A stretch of 64,000 bases of DNA. It comes from Helicobacteraceae bacterium (GTDB lineage Bacteria; Campylobacterota; Campylobacteria; Campylobacterales; Sulfurimonadaceae). The DNA lies in contig CANMJR010000005.1 in assembly GCA_947498025.1 (NCBI GenBank), positions 43,228 through 107,227 of the forward strand, read 5' to 3'. The notes under the pieces were generated by a model, which had not been told where the DNA came from, ran no database searches, and saw nothing but the letters and a program-made list of their open reading frames with translations. Shown here piece by piece: positions 16,399 through 24,427 of this stretch. The position numbers and the translations under genes were made by a program. The stretch's first letter is position 1, and each line of letters opens with the position of its first letter.

Positions 16399-18432
16399 AT
16401 GAATAAACAAACCGTTTTAATAGTAGATGATGAGAGTACGAATATATCTGTTTTGGTAGAGATACTCGGCGAGGAGTATAACCTTTTGGTTGCCACAGAC
16501 GGTGCGACGGCATTGGAGATTGCAAATTCACAGAGTGTAGATATTATTTTACTCGATATTGTGATGCCTCTCATGGATGGTTATGCAGTAGCACATCGAC
16601 TCAAAGAGAGTAAAAAAACAGCTGAGATACCTTTCATATTTTTAACGGCAAAGAGTGACCCTCAAAGCATTGTCAAAGGTTTTAAAGCGGGAGCTGTTGA
16701 TTATATCTCTAAGCCTTTTGCAAAAGAGGAACTTTTGGCGAGAGTTCACAATCATCTCCAATTTCATACGCTCAACAGTGAATTATTGCAAAATAAAAAC
16801 TTTTTACAATCTGTTTTGGACTACTCAATGCATGCTATTATTGCTACAGATTTAAATGGAATCATTACACTCTTTAACCGAGCTGCAGAAAATATGCTTG
16901 GATATAGTTCAGATGAGCTGGTAGGTAAAGAATCAGCAGCTATTCTTCATGATATGAACGAAGTGCAATTAAGAGTAGATGACCTTTCAAAAGAGTTGAA
17001 TAAAAAGGTTGAAGTGGGACTTGAGTTATTTAATAAAACGCAAGAGTGGAAATATGTAACAAAAAATAAAAAGATAATTATTGTAAATATTGCAGTGAGT
17101 GAACAAAGGGATGGTGCCGGAAATATAACAGGTTATATTGGCATAGCAGAAGATATTACCCAGAAAAAAAGAGATGAAAAAAAGATAGCACAATATGTAA
17201 ATATTATGGATAAAAATATCATCTCCTCTTCAACAGATTTGGATGGGACTATTGTGGATGTTTCAGAAGCATTTTGCAAACTAACCGGCTATGAAAGAGA
17301 TGAGTTTATCGGAAAAAACCACAATATTTTACGCCATGTGGATATTGCAGACAGTAATTATAAAATTATGTGGGATACGATTATCAGCGGACAAATATGG
17401 CATGGCGAAGTTAAAAATGTAAAAAAAGACGGTTCTCTCTACTGGGCGGATGCAACGATATTTCCACTTCTGAGTGATGATGATATTAAGATTGGATACA
17501 TAGCGATTAGGCAAGATATTACAGACAAAAAAACGAAAGAGGCACAACAGCTAGAGATTCAAAAGAGCGAAGAAAAGATGAAAAAACTTTTTGACCACCA
17601 AAGAAATATTATCGTCATATCCGATGGCAAAAAGTTAAAAATGGCGAATAAGGCTATGTATGACTTTTTTGGGATTGAGAAAGTCGAGGAGTTTACCAGA
17701 TTTTATTCAGATATATGTGATAAGTTTATGGATATGGACAACTATTTTAGTTTAGCAAAAGTTCCGCAAGGTGAAAATTGGATAGGAGTTTTAGAGCCGC
17801 TGTTTGGCGATGCAAGAGTGGTTGCCATGCATGATTTAGAGAATATTCCACATGCCTTTAGTGTCTCTGTCGGTCAATTTGATGCAGATGACTTTATTGT
17901 TTCTTTTACGGACATCAGTTCCACCATGATAGAAAAAATTAATTTAAGCAACCAAGTGACACATGATAAACTCACAGGTGCTTTTAATAGAGAGTTTTTA
18001 GATAAAAATCTGCCCCATATAGTGAATAAAATAGCCGATTCACGCCATTTAGGTTTGGCAATTTTGGATATAGATTTTTTCAAAAATGTAAATGACACCT
18101 ATGGTCATATTAAGGGAGATACCGTTTTAAAAGAGTTAACCAAATTAGTCACTTCATCTATACGAAATGAGGATTTTTTCATTCGATGGGGCGGTGAAGA
18201 GTTTATTATTTTGATAGAGAGTGAATCCATAGAATCTTTAAAAAGAGCATTAGAACATATAAGACAGAGAGTCGCACACCACTCTTTTAGTGATGTTGGA
18301 GCGCTCACATGCAGTTTTGGGGCAACGCTTCACAGAGTCGGCGAAGATATTGACACCATCATACAAAGAGCAGATAAAGCACTCTACAGAGCAAAAGAGA
18401 GTGGAAGGAATCAGGTTCAGATAGAGGAGTAG
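16399..18432 (+). CDS. response regulator diguanylate cyclase: REC-PAS-PAS-GGDEF
   Basis: The 677-residue cytoplasmic protein has a receiver (D53 in 'ILLDIVMPLMDG'), two PAS domains (about 135-255 and 265-385), a further PAS-like region (about 385-500), and a C-terminal GGDEF domain with intact active motif GGEEF at 598-602. An inhibitory site RxxD (R589-N-E-D592) sits exactly five residues before it. It is thus predicted to make cyclic di-GMP, with product inhibition, when phosphorylated by the upstream kinase's Hpt domain. It ends the three-gene operon. Confidence 0.93.
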   Translation: MNKQTVLIVDDESTNISVLVEILGEEYNLLVATDGATALEIANSQSVDIILLDIVMPLMDGYAVAHRLKESKKTAEIPFIFLTAKSDPQSIVKGFKAGAVDYISKPFAKEELLARVHNHLQFHTLNSELLQNKNFLQSVLDYSMHAIIATDLNGIITLFNRAAENMLGYSSDELVGKESAAILHDMNEVQLRVDDLSKELNKKVEVGLELFNKTQEWKYVTKNKKIIIVNIAVSEQRDGAGNITGYIGIAEDITQKKRDEKKIAQYVNIMDKNIISSSTDLDGTIVDVSEAFCKLTGYERDEFIGKNHNILRHVDIADSNYKIMWDTIISGQIWHGEVKNVKKDGSLYWADATIFPLLSDDDIKIGYIAIRQDITDKKTKEAQQLEIQKSEEKMKKLFDHQRNIIVISDGKKLKMANKAMYDFFGIEKVEEFTRFYSDICDKFMDMDNYFSLAKVPQGENWIGVLEPLFGDARVVAMHDLENIPHAFSVSVGQFDADDFIVSFTDISSTMIEKINLSNQVTHDKLTGAFNREFLDKNLPHIVNKIADSRHLGLAILDIDFFKNVNDTYGHIKGDTVLKELTKLVTSSIRNEDFFIRWGGEEFIILIESESIESLKRALEHIRQRVAHHSFSDVGALTCSFGATLHRVGEDIDTIIQRADKALYRAKESGRNQVQIEE

Positions 18433-18451
18433 GGAGAATATACAGCTGCCG

Positions 18452-18514
18452 CTAAAACCGGACTTCTAAAGAAACATCGCTTCGCGAGCGATTCTCTTGT
18501 TTTGTCCGTTTTAG
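18452..18514 (+). terminator. long imperfect stem-loop between convergent genes
   Basis: CTAAAACCGGAC (18452-18463) pairs, with one bulge, with GTCCGTTTTAG (18504-18514). Inside, ATCGCT/AGCGAT closes a short loop. It lies between the 3' ends of the GGDEF gene and the DHH gene and probably stops transcription from one or both sides, although the T tract is weak. It might instead be a dispersed intergenic repeat. Confidence 0.45.
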
Positions 18515-18533
18515 TGCATAACATCAAATAGTA

Positions 18534-19460
18534 TTAACCGTCGTTTGTAATCGTCTCAATAAGCTCTTTTAAAACTTTTTCAGCTTTGTCGTTGTCTATT
18601 TGACAAGTCCCCGCAGCATTGTGTCCGCCGCCGCCGTATTTGAGCATTAACTCGCCGATGTTTGTTTTTGAACTTCTGTTAACAATAGATTTCCCCGTTG
18701 CAAACACCGTGTTCTGATTTTTGAATCCCCAAAGAACATGTATGGAGATGTTTGTTTGAGGGTTGAGTGCATAAATCATAAAACGGTTACCCGGATAGAT
18801 AATCTCCTCGTTTCTTAAATCAAGAACTATAAGATTGTCATAAACAGTTGAACATCTCTCAAGCTGTGCTTTAAAATCATCTTTATATTTGTTGAAAAGT
18901 TCAACTCTCTCAACCACATTCGGAAGCTGCATAATCTCATCAATAGTGTGGTTGATGCAGTAATCGATAAGATTCATCATAAGTTGATAGTTTGATACGC
19001 TAAACTCTCTAAATCGTCCAAGACCCGTTCTTGAATCCATAAGAAAACTCAGCAGCTCCCAACCCTTTGGATTTAAAATATCATCCACAGTAAATTGAGC
19101 AGCATCCGCTTTGTCAACGGCTATCATCATATCTTCTCTAATCTCAGGAAGTTTCTCTGCACCGCCGTAGTAGTCATAAACAACTCTTGCAGCACTCGGA
19201 GCGTCCGGAATAATAATGTAATTATCCGCTTCCCCATTTCTGATTGATTCACTCTCATGGTGGTCAAAAACTAGGTGCGCATGTGCAACATAAGGAAGAT
19301 TCGTAATTATGTCATTAGAAGTTATTTCTATAGTTCCATCCTGCATATCTTTTGGGTGAACAAATGTAATCTCATCTATTAAGTTAAGTTGCTTTAAAAT
19401 AACCGCACACACTAAGCCGTCCATATCACTTCGAGTTACAAGTCTAAATTTTTTTGTCAT
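18534..19460 (-). CDS. DHH family phosphoesterase
   Basis: The 308-residue protein has the DHH-family metal motifs: 'RSDMDGL' near the N terminus, 'VFDHHES' (the DHH motif) around residue 68, and the C-terminal DHHA1 motif 'GGGGHNAAGTC'. The family includes nanoRNases, cyclic-dinucleotide phosphodiesterases and exopolyphosphatase-like enzymes. No GAF or CBS partner domain is fused, so c-di-AMP activity of the GdpP kind is unlikely. A good AGGAAAT ribosome site precedes the ATG. The substrate is not assigned; an oligonucleotide or polyphosphate is possible. Confidence 0.85.
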   Translation of the reverse strand: MTKKFRLVTRSDMDGLVCAVILKQLNLIDEITFVHPKDMQDGTIEITSNDIITNLPYVAHAHLVFDHHESESIRNGEADNYIIIPDAPSAARVVYDYYGGAEKLPEIREDMMIAVDKADAAQFTVDDILNPKGWELLSFLMDSRTGLGRFREFSVSNYQLMMNLIDYCINHTIDEIMQLPNVVERVELFNKYKDDFKAQLERCSTVYDNLIVLDLRNEEIIYPGNRFMIYALNPQTNISIHVLWGFKNQNTVFATGKSIVNRSSKTNIGELMLKYGGGGHNAAGTCQIDNDKAEKVLKELIETITNDG

Positions 19461-19525
19461 TTTTATTTCCTAACCTAATTTTTATTATTCTATCTCAATC
19501 TAATTTAAATATAAAACTAAGCCTT

Positions 19526-21436
19526 TTAAAACTTAGCTCCATAGAAGCAAACATTTTCCATAATTACATCACTTACATAGACTATGGTGCATTCTATCGT
19601 TGTTTTATGCTCAATAGGTGTTGAAAGAGTTAATGTTACTTTATCGCCTCTATTTTTTCTAACTTTATTATCGACAAAATAAAAGGATACTCCGGTATCT
19701 GAAATATCAAATACAAAAGAGTGTCCATTATCCTTGTCTGTCGCTAAAATAGGTGGTGTTAGTACAGTTCTTTTACTTGTTCTATTGTCTAAAACAACTT
19801 CAAACCCATCCGCCAAAGTTTTTAGTTCTGCACTCTTATGGGAGATGATCTCCATAATATGTTTTGTTGACTCTGCATTTATAAGTAATAACTTACTCGA
19901 TTTTTCTACATCATTTAAATTTTGATCAACATCTTTAAGCATTTTAGACTCATCTAAAAATTCACGATTAAAGTTATGCAGCGAAGATGAGATTAAATCA
20001 AAACTGATTTTTATTTCATCAAAACTTTTATTTAAACTGTGTGAATTGTCTATTAAAGATAAAACGCTCTCTTTAGAGGATTTCCCGCTTTGCACAACCG
20101 TGTCTATCTGATTTTCAATATGAACTAGCGTCGCCGACATGTCAATTGCATTTTGACGAGAAACTTCGGCAAGCTCTCTAATTTTATCTGCCACAACAGA
20201 AAAACTTCTGCCATGCTCACCCGCTCTTGCCGCTTCTATGGCAGCATTGAGAGAAATTAGATTCGTTTCATCTGCTATGCCTGTGATAACTTCAAGCATT
20301 GTTGAAACTTCTTTTGACAACACTCTTAAGCCATTAATCGTATTGGATGTCTGATCCATAGATTCGGTTGCATTTCTTCCTTTTTGAACATTGCTTGCTA
20401 CATCTAATTGACTTTTTTCTATCAACTCTTTTGAACTGTTTGAACGGTTTATTAGTCCGTCAAGGGAGACTCGCATGAGTTCATTTTCGTTTAAGACATT
20501 TGACAGTGTCTCTTTAGAATTGCCGATATATTTATATTGTTGTTGCACATAACCGTTGGTTTGGTCTATTTTGACATAGCTGTAGCTCGACTGAAATGCC
20601 ATGTTTTTACTTGCATCTACAACATTTGAGATAACGGGTTTGAGGGTGTCAACCATAGCTTTGAGGTGTCTAAAAAGTCTGTCAACCTCGTTTTTACTGC
20701 TGCCTTGCGCTAAAGGCTCACCTGCAATGATATCATCTATTATAAAGTTCCCTTTTTCTACCCTAAATATAAGTGTTAAAAGCTTATTTATTCTACTTGA
20801 GACATATTTATTGAACAAGAAATGTGTAAGCATTAAGATAATGACTATGTTTATAAAACCGGTTAAAATATTTAAAAATATATTACTGCTAAGAGCTGCA
20901 TGAAAATCTTTCATGTCTATTCTTACATTCTCAATTGCGATAACATTGCCTACCGTCCAAGTCGGATGACATGCTATACACTTCTCTTCTGCAATCATAG
21001 GACGAGCTAACATGTAGTACTCTTTGCCCGACTCTTTTACTACTTTTTGTATCTCTTTAAGCTTTTTATTGTTTGCAAACTCATCTATAGTTTCTGATTC
21101 ATATTGTGTCGCTAAATTTTTAGTGTTTACAGGTGTTTTTGAGGCCTCTTTAAAAAATACCTTTCCGCCTGAAACACTTGTAAACTTATCAAAAACTTCA
21201 TTTTGTATAATTTGAGGAGTTTCTCCTGATTCGCCGCTAAAAAATTTCTCATTTCTCGACTCAAGAAGCACATCTGCAAAATCTAAAACAGTCGTCGCTT
21301 GAGATTTTAAGTTTAAGTTTAAAACATCCGCCTGTTTCAAATAGTTATAGTAGTAAAACACACCGGATATAACTATGAACGCACCGGCAAACATAATAGA
21401 AAACATCGTGGCTAACTTATATTTTTGAACATTCAT
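19526..21436 (-). CDS. methyl-accepting chemotaxis protein with haem-binding sensor (DUF3365-like) and PilZ tail
   Basis: The 636-residue receptor has a first membrane helix (about 10-30), a periplasmic domain (31-188) with one c-type haem motif C153-I-A-C-H157 in the DUF3365/Tll0287-like context, and a second helix (about 188-212). The cytoplasmic signalling hairpin has the conserved tip around 'ETNLISLNAAIEAARAGEHG'. After the receptor part, residues about 555-636 resemble PilZ with the motif D-I-S-D-T-G. The haem suggests redox, oxygen or nitric-oxide sensing, and PilZ suggests that c-di-GMP modulates the response. No CheA or CheW gene is nearby. A PilZ tail on a chemoreceptor is uncommon. 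Confidence 0.88.
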   Translation of the reverse strand: MNVQKYKLATMFSIMFAGAFIVISGVFYYYNYLKQADVLNLNLKSQATTVLDFADVLLESRNEKFFSGESGETPQIIQNEVFDKFTSVSGGKVFFKEASKTPVNTKNLATQYESETIDEFANNKKLKEIQKVVKESGKEYYMLARPMIAEEKCIACHPTWTVGNVIAIENVRIDMKDFHAALSSNIFLNILTGFINIVIILMLTHFLFNKYVSSRINKLLTLIFRVEKGNFIIDDIIAGEPLAQGSSKNEVDRLFRHLKAMVDTLKPVISNVVDASKNMAFQSSYSYVKIDQTNGYVQQQYKYIGNSKETLSNVLNENELMRVSLDGLINRSNSSKELIEKSQLDVASNVQKGRNATESMDQTSNTINGLRVLSKEVSTMLEVITGIADETNLISLNAAIEAARAGEHGRSFSVVADKIRELAEVSRQNAIDMSATLVHIENQIDTVVQSGKSSKESVLSLIDNSHSLNKSFDEIKISFDLISSSLHNFNREFLDESKMLKDVDQNLNDVEKSSKLLLINAESTKHIMEIISHKSAELKTLADGFEVVLDNRTSKRTVLTPPILATDKDNGHSFVFDISDTGVSFYFVDNKVRKNRGDKVTLTLSTPIEHKTTIECTIVYVSDVIMENVCFYGAKF

Positions 21437-21545
21437 CTTCTTCTCTTATTTTGGATTATCTAAGGACATTGTAACACGGTTAAACTGATTAAATTATGAC
21501 ATAATGGATAATTTAGGAAAAGTTTAAAAAACTAAAGCTACCTAT

Positions 21546-22946
21546 TTACACTTTTTCCCAGAAAGTACCCTGCGGAGTGTCCATTATGCTGACTCCGTAC
21601 GATAAAATTTCATCTCTTATTTTGTCGGAAGTTGCAAAATCTTTTGCTTTCTTTGCTTCGTCTCTTTTTAAAATAAGCTCTGTTATCTTTGTTTTTGTCT
21701 CATCATCCACCCCGCTTTGAAAATATTCAAACGGGTTTTTAGAACCAAAACCTAAAATCTCTTCTATGTAAGCTAAATTTGAGAGAGTCTCGGCTTTTAG
21801 CTCTTTATGTTTTCCGGCGGTGTCGAGTGTTTCGTTGGCATGTGTAACCATTTCGTCAATAAGAGCCAGAGCATTTGAGATATTTAAATCATCGCTTAAA
21901 GCTTTTAAAAGTTCCTCTTGAAAAAGAGTTTTATCTCTATCTTCTGCTAAGCCGAAGAGTCGTTTTTTTAATCTGTAAATCTTGTCAAGCCGTTTTTTTG
22001 AGGCGGCTAAATCCTCTTGGTTAAAGTTAAAATTACTTCGATAGTGTGTGCTTAAGAGGTAAAATCTTAGCACTTCACCATCATAAACTTTGAGTGCATC
22101 TTTGAGAAAAAAACTATTTCCCAAGCTCTTCGACATCTTTTCACCGTCTATATTTACAAAACCGTTGTGCATCCAGTAGTTTGCCAGCGCATGGTTTGTA
22201 CCGCACCTTGTTTGTGCCGCCTCGTTCTCATGGTGAGGAAAGAGCAAATCCGCTCCGCCGCCATGGATATCAACGGCAAAATTCATATCTTTATCAGCCA
22301 AATGTTTTTCTATCATGGCAGAACATTCTACATGCCACCCCGGACGACCCGCTCCAAAGGGAGAGTCAAAAACTACTGTCCCATCCTTTACGCTTTTCCA
22401 AAGAGCAAAATCTGCACTGTTTTTTTTATGCGAAGAATTCTCAACACGGTTTATCTTCTCGTCTTCATTTTGGACTCTTTTTGAGAGAGTGAGATATTGG
22501 CTATCGCTTGATGTGTCAAAATAGATATCTCCATCTTCTGTTTGATAGGCATGATTTGAGTCTATAAGCTTACGAATCAGCATATACATGGCATCTAAGC
22601 TCTCTGTGGCTTTGGGTTCTAAATCAGGGCGAGAGACACCAATCTGAGCCATCTCTTTATGAAAAGCATCTGTATAAAACTCTGTAATCTCTTTTATGCT
22701 TTTATTTTGTTCCACTGCTTTTTTAATGATTTTATCGTCAATATCCGTGATGTTTCTGGCATAAGTTACGGCGTAACCATTGGCTCTTAAAACTCTTACT
22801 AACAAATCAAAAACTAGAGCACTCTTCGCATGTCCCAAATGTGCATCATCATAAACAGTAGGTCCGCAAACATAGAGAGTTACTTTGCTCTCATTTTGAG
22901 GAGTGAAGAGTCGTTTTGTTTTTTGTACTGAATCAAATATATGCAT
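21546..22946 (-). CDS. cysS: cysteinyl-tRNA synthetase
   Basis: The 466-residue class I synthetase charges tRNA-Cys. It has 'LYVCGPTVYDDAHLGH' with the zinc ligand C27 and the HIGH-type motif HLGH (36-39), further zinc ligands in 'WHVECSAM' and 'HHENEAAQT', and the KMSKS loop 'EKMSKSLGN'. Length is normal. AAGGA lies eight bases before the ATG. The gene overlaps the end of murJ by 14 bases. The cysS-murJ neighbourhood is shared with Campylobacter. Confidence 0.97.
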   Translation of the reverse strand: MHIFDSVQKTKRLFTPQNESKVTLYVCGPTVYDDAHLGHAKSALVFDLLVRVLRANGYAVTYARNITDIDDKIIKKAVEQNKSIKEITEFYTDAFHKEMAQIGVSRPDLEPKATESLDAMYMLIRKLIDSNHAYQTEDGDIYFDTSSDSQYLTLSKRVQNEDEKINRVENSSHKKNSADFALWKSVKDGTVVFDSPFGAGRPGWHVECSAMIEKHLADKDMNFAVDIHGGGADLLFPHHENEAAQTRCGTNHALANYWMHNGFVNIDGEKMSKSLGNSFFLKDALKVYDGEVLRFYLLSTHYRSNFNFNQEDLAASKKRLDKIYRLKKRLFGLAEDRDKTLFQEELLKALSDDLNISNALALIDEMVTHANETLDTAGKHKELKAETLSNLAYIEEILGFGSKNPFEYFQSGVDDETKTKITELILKRDEAKKAKDFATSDKIRDEILSYGVSIMDTPQGTFWEKV

Positions 22947-24339
22947 GTAGAAAATCCTTCAAAAATGTAAGTAAAACAGTCAAGAAAATAGTGCCGATAA
23001 TGAGATAAACAGCATACTTATTGAGGAGTATATCAAAAAAGTTTTTTGTTCCGAAGGCTCTGATTGTCAAAAAGAAACTTACAAAACCGCTGATAGTGCT
23101 TGCAAGTGCCAAGCCGCCGGCTCCCATCGGTGCGATAAGAGAGACCGAAAAGAGTATGTAGGTAATGAGAGAAGCCGTTGCGATTTTTGCAGCATGCATC
23201 TGCATCTCTTTTGCATAGAGCCAGAGCAGAAGCAGTTTTTGAAGCCCGAATGGAATGAGTCCTATCATGTACATCTGCAAAACAAAAGTGGTCGTGTGCG
23301 TGTCGTTTGAGGTAAATGCACCTCGCTCGAACAGAAGCTTCGTCATTTCGTGAGCTAGCATGTATCCTATGATTGTACTTGCAGTGAGAAGAAATGCCAA
23401 AAACCAAAAGGCTTTTTTCATGTAGGCAAGAGCTTTTTCTTCATCAGAGTTGTTTAAAAATCTTGCAATGCGCGGAAAAAGAGCTATGGATGTTGCTATG
23501 GCGAAGAGTGCCAAAGGAAGCTGAAATATGCGATTTGCATAGTAAAGATAGCTGATGGAACCCGTTACCAAAAATGAGGCAAAAAATGTATCTAAAAATC
23601 CGCTCACTTGCGCGGTAGAATTGCCCCAGACAGCAGGGAAAAATTGGGAGCGGAATTTTTTTGTCTCATGTTGAATGATTTTTGACTTTACTCTTAGGTA
23701 TCTAAACCCGCCATGAAAGAGTTTGCATAATCCTAAATTATAGATTGCTATTGCATGTGCGATGAGCTGCAGAACTCCGCCGATGACAACACCAAAACTG
23801 AGGTAATAAACTATTTCGCTTTGGCTTTTATTTTCTGAGAAATAGAGAGCCAAAATAAGTGATATATTTAAAAGAGCCGTAGAAAAAGCCGATGTAGCAA
23901 AGTGGTGTTTATATTGTAAAAGTGTACTTAAAAATGTAACTATAAAAATAAGCGGAAGATACCAAAAATTTATGGCTACAAAGGGTGCTGCTAACTCTAC
24001 TGTTTTTTCGTCAAAACCGATAGCCACTGCATTTGTTGCTAGAGTCGGTAAGAGATTTACCAGAAGAGTTATGATGAGAATGATGGAGAGAAAGATTAAA
24101 AATATATTGGCCGAAAAAACAGATTTATGTTTTGAACGGGCAAATGCCGGCATGAAAGCTTGCGTAAAAGCTCCCTCTGCAAAGATACGGCGAAAGAGAT
24201 TGGGAAGTTTAAAAGCGATAAAAAAAATATCGCTATAGATGTTTGCACCGAGTGCGGAGGCAGTCATCAAATCTCTTAAAAATCCTAAAACTCTTGAGAA
24301 TAGAATCCCGAAACTGTTAGTAAAAATAGCTTTAAACAT
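22933..24339 (-). CDS. murJ: lipid II flippase MurJ
   Basis: From the ATG at 24339 the protein has 468 residues and about 12-14 hydrophobic helices. The N terminus 'MFKAIFTNSFGILFSRVLGFLRDLM' and the loop 'FRRIFAEGAFTQAFMPAF' are hallmarks of the MurJ/MviN family, which moves lipid-linked peptidoglycan precursor across the inner membrane. GAGAAG precedes this ATG; the longer frame uses a TTG at 24372 and adds 11 residues before the first helix, so it is not preferred. The gene is divergent from fapA and co-transcribed with cysS. Confidence 0.94.
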   Translation of the reverse strand: MFKAIFTNSFGILFSRVLGFLRDLMTASALGANIYSDIFFIAFKLPNLFRRIFAEGAFTQAFMPAFARSKHKSVFSANIFLIFLSIILIITLLVNLLPTLATNAVAIGFDEKTVELAAPFVAINFWYLPLIFIVTFLSTLLQYKHHFATSAFSTALLNISLILALYFSENKSQSEIVYYLSFGVVIGGVLQLIAHAIAIYNLGLCKLFHGGFRYLRVKSKIIQHETKKFRSQFFPAVWGNSTAQVSGFLDTFFASFLVTGSISYLYYANRIFQLPLALFAIATSIALFPRIARFLNNSDEEKALAYMKKAFWFLAFLLTASTIIGYMLAHEMTKLLFERGAFTSNDTHTTTFVLQMYMIGLIPFGLQKLLLLWLYAKEMQMHAAKIATASLITYILFSVSLIAPMGAGGLALASTISGFVSFFLTIRAFGTKNFFDILLNKYAVYLIIGTIFLTVLLTFLKDFLHAYI

Positions 24340-24427
24340 GGGCTTCTCATAATTTTTACGAAATTTTAACAAATATTCGGTTAAAATGAAGACCCTAAAA
24401 AATTAAATTTTGATAAGGATAGAATAC

